Assembly: GCA_002751075.1 (NCBI GenBank)
Contig: NAOQ01000859.1
Span: 11,076 to 25,366 of the forward strand
Reading direction: 5' to 3'
DNA length: 14,291 bases
Source of the DNA: Ichthyophonus hoferi
Lineage: Eukaryota > Opisthokonta > Ichthyosporea > Ichthyophonida > Ichthyophonidae
Position numbers and translations under genes: made by a program. The notes under the pieces were generated by a model that saw nothing but the letters and a program-made list of their open reading frames with translations, was not told the origin of the DNA and did not search any database. Shown here piece after piece: positions 8,119 to 14,291 of the stretch (its first letter is position 1; every line of letters begins with the position of its first letter).

Positions 8119-10759
8119 TTAGTACTTAGAGGACTGTTGATTAGTCCAGGCGTCAGCACTAATTGCATTCATTGGGTTGTTAATCCGTGGGAAAAGATTA
8201 ACAAAAGAAGGTTGGGTAGGTTGAGGATGGGTGTGGGCAACAAAAGAAGGCTTGGAAGTATGTTGGATCCCATGAGACCTGCGTTGACGCTTAAAAACTT
8301 TGATGTTTCGTTTTAATGTAAGAGGCCTCGGTCTCTTGTGGACTCTCTGGTACAAGGCGCAAGCATTACAGATCTTACTACCGTCAGGTTGTGATCGCCA
8401 TACTGATGTCACACTGGTCTGTGATTGAATAGATTGGAGTCAGGTTAGATTGCTAGTGGATAAGAGTTGATGTATTATGAATATTAAAATGAACTGGGCA
8501 TTGTTGTGTGAGTGTATATGCGAATGATAGATAGCATATAATACAATATACTATAGTAGAATATATATATACATATACACATAATAGAGTATATCTTACC
8601 GTACAATTGCCGCATCTCACTGCACTATTCCTCTCCTCCTCCTCTGTTATTACTGGCCTAGCCACCCCATGCGTCCTAAAATAGGTACCACATGCATTGC
8701 ATAGAGATTTATTACCGTTCCCTCTGCGCCACATTGTTGTCTTTGTACACTGGAGGAGAGAGAGTGTATATGTCAATATTTATATACTCATGTAGTATGT
8801 ATGTTTAAAGATATATGTATAGATAATTTGCTCTGACTGTATAGATATATGTTTATATGAACACTATGCGTACCTTTTTAACTTATGTACAATAGCATAA
8901 TAGTAGGTATGATATTATGATACTAGGATTATACAATATTATGATGGCATGATAGTATGATAGTATGCATATATGAATGATAGTATAGTACCTTATATAC
9001 GCTATTTACCCTAAAGCTTATTTACCTTACAATTATCGCACATTCTAACTGCACGTGTCTTTCCATCATTGCTTTCTTCCTCTTTCTCTGATTGACTCTT
9101 ATTACTCCCTCCACCTTCTCTGTCTATATGATTGGTCAAGGTCTTTAGTTTCTGATATGATCTCTCATTGGCCGATGATTTCATGGGGGTTGACGTCATT
9201 CTTACGTCATCCTTGATGACCTTGGAGTGGGTAGGTGACCAATTATTTACATTATGCCTTGATGCAGTTAGTGTTGGTATACCTGACGTATGATTGGTAG
9301 AGATTGTAGCCGACATAGGGGATTGGTTTATGCAGGGACCAATAGGCATGGCAGATGAAGAGTAGAGAGGAGAGGTGAACTGAGAGGATAGTACACTGTA
9401 GTCCTTAGGGCTCAGTGCATTGTGGAGATCAACAGAGGGAAACGAGGGCATGAGGTTGGGAAGGAAGGAAGTAGATGTGTTCTTGTGAGCGGTATGGTTA
9501 TGAAGTCCTCTCAGGGTCCCAGTGGAAGGAGAGGGGATAAATTGGGAAGAGGAGGTGGGTGTTTGTTGTGACAGGACACATGGTGATTGGTCAAAGGTCA
9601 TGGGAGGGGGGTTAGGAGGAGGGGGCCAGAACTGATGTTCATTCATGGTACCAAACATAGCATTTAGCTTAGCACGTTCATTATCAAGCGCTGATCCTAT
9701 GGAAAACATAGTGTTACTAGAAGAATTTGGTTGGTCTATTTGAGGTGGCTTACACATTTCTAGGCACATCTGTTGTTCTTCCAATGCATGTAATTGTTGT
9801 TGTCTCTGAAATGCTGCCAAGGTCGTGAAGGATTCTCTTAACTCGGCATTTCCCGTAAAACCTAAACCTATATTGTCTGCCATACTATCGGTTGTAATAT
9901 TGGCTGTAATGTTACTTTTAGGCTTACTAGCAGATGTAGGTGAGTTCTTAGTACTAGTGGTCTTCTTCCCTCCCCACGCTACTGAGGCTCTACGTAAATT
10001 ACCCGCAAAATTGCCACCTGTCAATGGTTCTGACTTAAGTTCATCCATTGCCATCTCATCAGTTAACGATCTATTTGTATGATTATTATATAAATTAATA
10101 TTGTGGCTGTCGCTTGTATTGTCAGTATTTAAAGGCATGTTATCCAAATGCATTTCTATGAATTTGGCAGCGCAAGCAAAATCAGAATCAATAATATCAC
10201 TCAAAGTAAGCATCTCTTCAGGCTCGTTGCCTGTTGACAGATAAATTTGATCTAGTTCCTTGGCTAATGAGGTTGGGGTTTTAGTTAAACTTCTGTTGTC
10301 ATTTTGATCCGAGTCTGTGTTGCTAATACTTCCACTCACCCGAGGAGTATTATTATTGCTGTCTGTACTTGTGAAATCTATGTTAAGACTATTGAGGGAC
10401 GACGATGATGCATCGTGTGTTCCTACATTTTGACTTGACAATGATGACAAGCTTTGTGACCAGTTAGTACCAGGCTTTGCATTTCCCACCTCTTTCCCGT
10501 TGCGAAAGCCATGGTGAATAGAATTAGGAGTATTAATATTAGTAATTGCATTATCTGCTGTTGGTGATTTTTTAAAATTGTTATTTTTCCCACTCTGTTC
10601 TGTATACTTATTGGCGGCTGGAATAACGGGAGTACCAGGAAGGCTTATAGGAAGGACCCTGTTTGAATATGTATCTCCAGTGTATGCTACCTCTTGTAGC
10701 TCACTCATCAAGTCAATAATATCTTGTTGATCAAGCCATGTGTTAACTAAATCGTCCAT
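8119..10759 (-). CDS. GATA-type transcription factor with two zinc fingers (3 exons, complete)
   Basis: Coding exons on the minus strand: 10759-9026, 8749-8600, 8418-8119 (stop TAA 8121-8119), giving 727 residues. Finger 1 is C574-X2-C577-X17-C595-X2-C598 with MWRR and CNACGTYFRTHG. Finger 2 is C624-X2-C627-X17-C645-X2-C648 with VWRS and CNACALYQRVH. The finger 2 tail is basic (RPRPLTLKRN..KRQRRS), as in DNA-binding C-fingers that read WGATAR, and probably holds the nuclear localisation signal. The long N-terminus is Ser/Asn/Thr-rich and disordered-looking. It has acidic-hydrophobic segments at 2-22 and 178-207 (possible activation domains), an RRAS kinase-type site (256-259), a Gln-rich helix (318-330) and a Pro run (379-386). 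The start ATG sits in a good context (G at -3 and +4) with an in-frame stop at 10828-10826. The orthologue class is not recognisable, so no symbol is given. Confidence 0.92.
8419..8599 (-). other. GATA gene intron 2 (181 nt), splits finger 2
   Basis: Donor GTAAGA follows ..VRCGNCT and acceptor AATCACAG precedes TSVTSVWRS, phase 0. It lies one residue after the second zinc-binding Cys of finger 2. The frame stays open through the intron to 8453, so retention would give a one-finger protein with an unrelated tail. Confidence 0.9.
8750..9025 (-). other. GATA gene intron 1 (276 nt), splits finger 1
   Basis: Donor GTAAAT follows ..VRMCDNCK and acceptor CTCTCCTCCAG precedes CTKTTMWRRG, phase 0. 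It lies one residue after the second zinc-binding Cys of finger 1. Retention would end translation four codons later and remove both fingers. The donor-proximal part contains the TACTATCATAC-type repeat. Confidence 0.9.
8890..8999 (-). repeat. TACTATCATAC-type degenerate repeat in GATA intron 1
   Basis: Read in the sense of the GATA transcript, this stretch contains CATACTATCATACTATCATG and related ATTATCATAC units, nearly free of G. It resembles the longer array in the last WD40 intron (5270-5755), also in sense orientation there. Confidence 0.75.
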
Positions 10760-10800
10760 GACTGCAACGCTACTTTGCCTGTACGTATTACTAAGATTGT

Positions 10801-10808
10801 ATTTTATA
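10801..10808 (-). promoter_or_regulatory. TATA-box-like element upstream of the GATA start codon
   Basis: TATAAAAT on the minus strand, about 41-49 nt upstream of the ATG at 10759. The spacing would allow a very short 5' leader if it is used. AT-rich flanks make chance matches common, so this is weak. Confidence 0.3.
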
Positions 10809-11121
10809 CTATGTCTAGTAGTATTCTAGACACCGTTGTGTTGTGTATAGCTAAACTTAATTATAAATACGCACTAACTAGGAATGATGCACGCAAATAA
10901 TAGTATTATATAATTGTAAGCAAACCGTGTATGTCTAGGCAAGTGTGCTGTTTAACTAAAATAAACGGAATAAATGAGATGGTCTCAAATAGTCTGTGTT
11001 GATAAGACTCGAGTCCATTTAATCGTAATGAATCTAAATATAGATTAAACGTTCAAACTCTCTCAGGCATGACATATCTTAGTTTTTTAAGAAGCTCTAC
11101 TTTAATAATCCACAAATAGAA

Positions 11122-11128
<7 letters not shown>

Positions 11129-11158
<30 letters not shown>
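11129..11158. repeat. (TA)15 microsatellite
   Basis: Fifteen uninterrupted TA dinucleotides in the GATA upstream region. Confidence 0.95.
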
Positions 11159-11161
<3 letters not shown>

Positions 11162-11410
11162 ATTTAAAACAATTTTTTTTTAAATGTTTTTTATGAAAAT
11201 ACACATTGATTATATCTCAGTAAAGTTTAATATAGTGAACATTTAACGAGCATACTTTATATATGTAAGAACATATAATTTGTACAGTTTCTCGATCAGT
11301 GATGCACTGACATATATTTCTCACCCTGTTGCCTTTTATGATTGGTCAGTGATGAATGATCGTAATTTATCAGCGCAATCTGGGAATTGTCACATCAGCT
11401 CTAGGCCTAA

Positions 11411-11430
11411 GGAACATCTGGGAACATCTG
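11411..11430 (+). repeat. Perfect tandem duplication of a 10-mer with E-box core
   Basis: GGAACATCTG occurs twice head to tail. Each copy contains CATCTG, a CANNTG E-box, one helical turn apart. It lies about 650 bp upstream of the GATA start codon. Confidence 0.8.
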
Positions 11431-13148
11431 ATTTTATTAAAAGTTTAATTTTATAAATAAAGTAAAATACATATTTCAAAATTATACGCGCAATGGTTTG
11501 CAATTATTTGAATAAACTTGAGTATTTGGCTGTAAAATCTAGCTATTAACCAAGATAATAGTACAGATCTGACAGAATATACCCGTCAATTAGAGAATAA
11601 ACTGTCAAAAAGGCGACTATAATAGTGTCAGAATAAATAAATGTATAACCAATAATTAAAAGTAAACTATAATATATTTGATATCATTTTCCTTTTATTA
11701 TTTGTAGATTAATAGTCCTTTATTATAGATACTCAAAGGAAATAAATACCTTACATGATATTCAACAATATTGTCTATTAAAACTAATCGGCCAATAATA
11801 GTTCCTTTTATAAATATCAAAGGTTATTTGTCTATAGGCACCAATCATCTCATCGATCTATCCCGTGCGAATTCAAGCTACTGTGTGCGAAAATCATGCA
11901 CGTCATACTAAAGTGCTCTAGGGTCTTGCGGTAATTTGACAGGTTGAACCGATCATAAGAGTTGTGTTATAGAGGGCCCCAGGACATTTATCAACAATTT
12001 TCTCCATATCTAAAAGAAAATTTTTTTTTTTCGTATACGCAACTGAGTTTTTTATTATTGTAGTTTTTTGTGGGCTTGACTATGATTTTATTCTTAAGCC
12101 AACCTTGTTGACCAAAAATAGATTAAATGTATTTATGTATAATTCAACGCAATTTAGGGAGGCTCACTGGTAGGGCCAGAGGTACTGTGCGAGTGTCTTA
12201 TCGCGACTAACACCATAATGCCATATAGTTTGATTGTAGCCTCGCCCTTCATATTGTGTATCTGCGTTTCTCGAAAATACTGACTTCATCTGAGCTCTTC
12301 CTATTCCTCGGATATTGAAGTATTAGTAATAAACAGGGTGCTAATTGTTGGATCATGGTGACCCCCTTTGAAAACGGCCTAGCGGCCTTTCGCATACTTG
12401 GGCTGTATTTATCGATGATTTATATCTACGAATAATACTAATTACACTATGTTGAAGATCTGATTAATCTTTACATTGTGTACATGCTTAGTTAATCATC
12501 AGCAATTAATGTGAAGATAAATTAAGCTGTACCCAACGGCAACGTTTCGCCTTTTTTCTCACCGTGCAAAATCTCTTACCCTTCCTTCTCTCCATCAAGG
12601 AAGCCGATATTAATCACTCATATCCTATGCAACTATGTATATAATAGACATTGATCATTTCTTCACTGAAATTATTTACATGTTTAAATATCTAGGCGCA
12701 AAAACAAGAAGTAATTTGGAATCATATTTATACTACAATAAATCCTGATTTCACAGCTTTGTATTTTACTTTCTACATTCATAATATAATAGTATAATAA
12801 CACAATCTTTCGGGAAGTCCGTCCTCGTAGTATATTCTCACACTGCATGCATTTCCCTTGTATCGCCTTTACTGCACTGTCATTGGTAAGCCTATACATT
12901 CCTGGTAAAAGTAGATTCATTTAAATCAACGAATCGTCACAGCGTAATTTAAATATGAACTTCAAATACTCGGGTGCTTATAATCTATAATCGGATGTAA
13001 ATATACTTCTGTTTGTTTAATATGATAAAATCACTTTTTTTATATAAAAAAAATGACGCAAAAATTAAACAATACAGTAATTGGCTGCCATCCGGATTAG
13101 ATAATGTTACCAATGGGAAACATATAATTGAAAGAAAAACATTTGAAT

Positions 13149-13174
13149 CTAGGTGCACATGTTGCACAACCTAG
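13149..13174. repeat. Imperfect palindrome CTAGGT...ACCTAG
   Basis: Six-base outer arms CTAGGT (13149-13154) and ACCTAG (13169-13174) enclose a second, offset inverted repeat GTGCA/TGCAC. No element boundaries or target duplications are visible around it. Confidence 0.5.
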
Positions 13175-13697
13175 ATGCGGTATGAACCAATCACGTTAGG
13201 CCCAGAGTCATGACGTATTGGATGCAATAGATGCAATAGAACTCGATTACTGCCCACTTTACTATCCAAGTCTAACATGGAGAAAAAAACGCACTCAGCA
13301 TTGGCGTGTGTGTAAATTTCTAAATTTATTAAACATTTCTTGTCAACTTCAATTTTTTGCAACAGTAAGAGCCCTAGCTAAGATATGTAGAAAATATATG
13401 CACAAGGTAGGACCTCTAGTCTCCCATACCGCAGTAGTCATAGGTGAAGCAAAGGCCCCAATCCTTTATTAAATAATATGCCTTAAGTTGTCATAGATTG
13501 TTTATTATCACTAATAATCATAATGTTGTATTCCAAACATCATGATATAAACATATCAAAATTGTCAAGTGCGCTTGATCTCTTCTATACGATGTCACTG
13601 TCGCAGAACATGGATCAATTCAAGGTGTTTGTGTTGTAATTTAGTGTTCATATTTGGTTTCAACGCATCAGAATTGATGGGTATGATTGGTCTCCTG

Positions 13698-13730
13698 TAC
13701 AGTGGAGTCGCCACTATAACACAAGGACCA
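13698..13730 (+). mobile_element. Possible terminal inverted repeat of a pogo/Tc1-like DNA transposon (one end only)
   Basis: A TA dinucleotide (13698-13699) is followed by CAGTGGAGTCGCCACTATAA and then CACAAGGACC. From memory this resembles pogo-type termini (CAGT-GRA-CYYC..TATAAC..GGACC) with their TA target site. CTATAACACAA (13714-13724) recurs inverted at 11962-11972, but the pair points outward and so cannot be the two ends of one element. No transposase and no matching right end is present before the window ends. Confidence 0.25.
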
Positions 13731-14291
13731 TTTCAATAGTCTATTAGTACCTTTATTGTATGTTTCTTATGTATTTCTTAAAAATACTTCTTACCGTATT
13801 TCATTGCTTAACTGTTTAACTATTTATGGATATACACCCATTAGTAGGTATAAAACTGCAACTTGGTAAATTAGTTCTGCAAGTCTAACCACATACGTAA
13901 AAATTAATCTAAGCAATCATGTGCAAACTTATATTATTATTTGTAGCACTGGTGCCATTTGTGCTTAAAATGTGATAACTTTAATTAGATTATCAGTATC
14001 TATACATAATTATCAATAGGAAGTCTTCATGCGGATAAAAATTGAGCATTAAAGAAATCTTTCTGCATTGCATAAAGAGTTGGTTTTACAAAATAAAAGT
14101 TTATTTATGTTTTTGAAGATTACACTCGGGAATGTACATTAGCATCTAGGCATAAACCTAATCAAACATAATAAACATTACTATTGCCACTGTAGCAGTC
14201 ACCACAATCAACAAAGGTAAATAAATAAGATGTCTGTGAATAACGAAAATGAGACTCCTCTAAATTATAATAGAAAAATACTTAGTATCGT

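Larger units (their letters stand above)
10829..14291. other. 5' flank of the GATA gene and DNA without recognisable genes
   Basis: About 3.4 kb of AT-rich DNA with no frame I can assign. It contains (TA)15 (11129-11158), an inverted repeat TCAGTG-ATG-CACTGA (11296-11310) with a second TCAGTGATG at 11346, the palindrome TAGGCCTA (11402-11409) and a duplicated decamer (11411-11430). It also has inverted repeats near 12370-12391, 12581-12603 and 13149-13174, and a possible transposon end at 13698. WGATAR-type sites occur (for example TGATAA at 11000), as expected by chance at this composition. Short frames at 12684-12920, 12985-13167 and 13218-13472 resemble no family I know. Confidence 0.6.

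Noticed and set aside
9190-9209. CRE palindrome TGACGTCA and nearby TACGTCA
   Set aside because: They fall within the GATA coding exon (VIKDDVRMTST) and are explained by Asp-Val-Arg/Met-Thr codons; a regulatory role cannot be argued from sequence alone.
9825-10082. 85-codon plus-strand open frame opposite the GATA exon
   Set aside because: It is a shadow of the long minus-strand exon, hydrophobic only because it mirrors Asn/Ser/Thr codons, and has no recognisable motif.
11941-11980. tRNA-like internal box GGTTGAACC
   Set aside because: It does not match the B-box GGTTCRANTCC, there is no A-box at the right distance, and no cloverleaf can be drawn.
13218-13472. 84-codon plus-strand frame beginning MDAIDAIELD
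   Set aside because: The start lies in a duplicated GATGCAATA word, nothing resembles a known family, and it overlaps an equally open minus-strand frame, so it is not supported as a gene.
13550-13738. Open stretch ending ..FGFNASELMGMIGLLYSGVATITQGPFQ before TAG
   Set aside because: It looks protein-like at its end, but there is no good start, no homology I recognise, and the last part overlaps the possible transposon terminus.
1-14291. Retroviral, LTR, Polinton or other virus-derived genes
   Set aside because: No reverse transcriptase, integrase, capsid, envelope or polymerase motifs and no long terminal repeats were seen on either strand.

Overview
The window is eukaryotic nuclear DNA: AT-rich (about one third G+C by eye), full of simple repeats, and carrying two spliced protein-coding genes that converge tail to tail. 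Every inferred intron is GT-AG. The protein families (RBBP4/Msi1-type histone chaperone, two-finger GATA factor) and the intron density suggest an opisthokont. A unicellular holozoan or an early-branching fungus would fit at least as well as an animal, but the sequence alone does not settle the lineage. I see no prokaryotic, organellar or viral genes.

1-5803 (+): the 3' part of an RBBP4/RBBP7/Msi1-like WD40 gene. Seven exons encode about 235 residues (WD repeats 3-7 plus the C-terminus), and the gene begins outside the window. Its six internal introns (598-1140 nt) hold degenerate microsatellites and three diverged local tandem duplications. 5804-8118: intergenic DNA between the two 3' ends. 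It contains a compact cluster just after the stop codon (a CArG-like palindrome, CCAAT, a strong stem-loop, TATAAAAG and a perfect 8-bp inverted repeat), further inverted repeats and ATT-rich microsatellites. 8119-10759 (-): a complete three-exon gene for a 727-residue GATA transcription factor with two C-X2-C-X17-C-X2-C fingers at its C-terminal end. 10760-14291: the 5' flank of the GATA gene and DNA with no recognisable gene, holding a (TA)15 tract, a duplicated E-box-like decamer, several inverted repeats and a possible pogo-like transposon end.

Functionally the pair is a chromatin-complex subunit (RBBP4 family, found in CAF-1, NuRD, PRC2, Sin3 and HAT1 complexes) beside a DNA-binding regulator. 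In vertebrates GATA1 reaches NuRD/RBBP4 through FOG1, so the pairing is suggestive, but neighbourhood alone proves nothing. The most informative oddities are that both GATA fingers are split by an intron at exactly the same place, that sense-oriented G-poor TACTATCATAC-type repeats occur in introns of both genes, that CCAAT/ATTGG pentamers are roughly twice as common as composition predicts, and that a structured cluster follows the WD40 stop codon. I found no clear evidence of a wholly new system.
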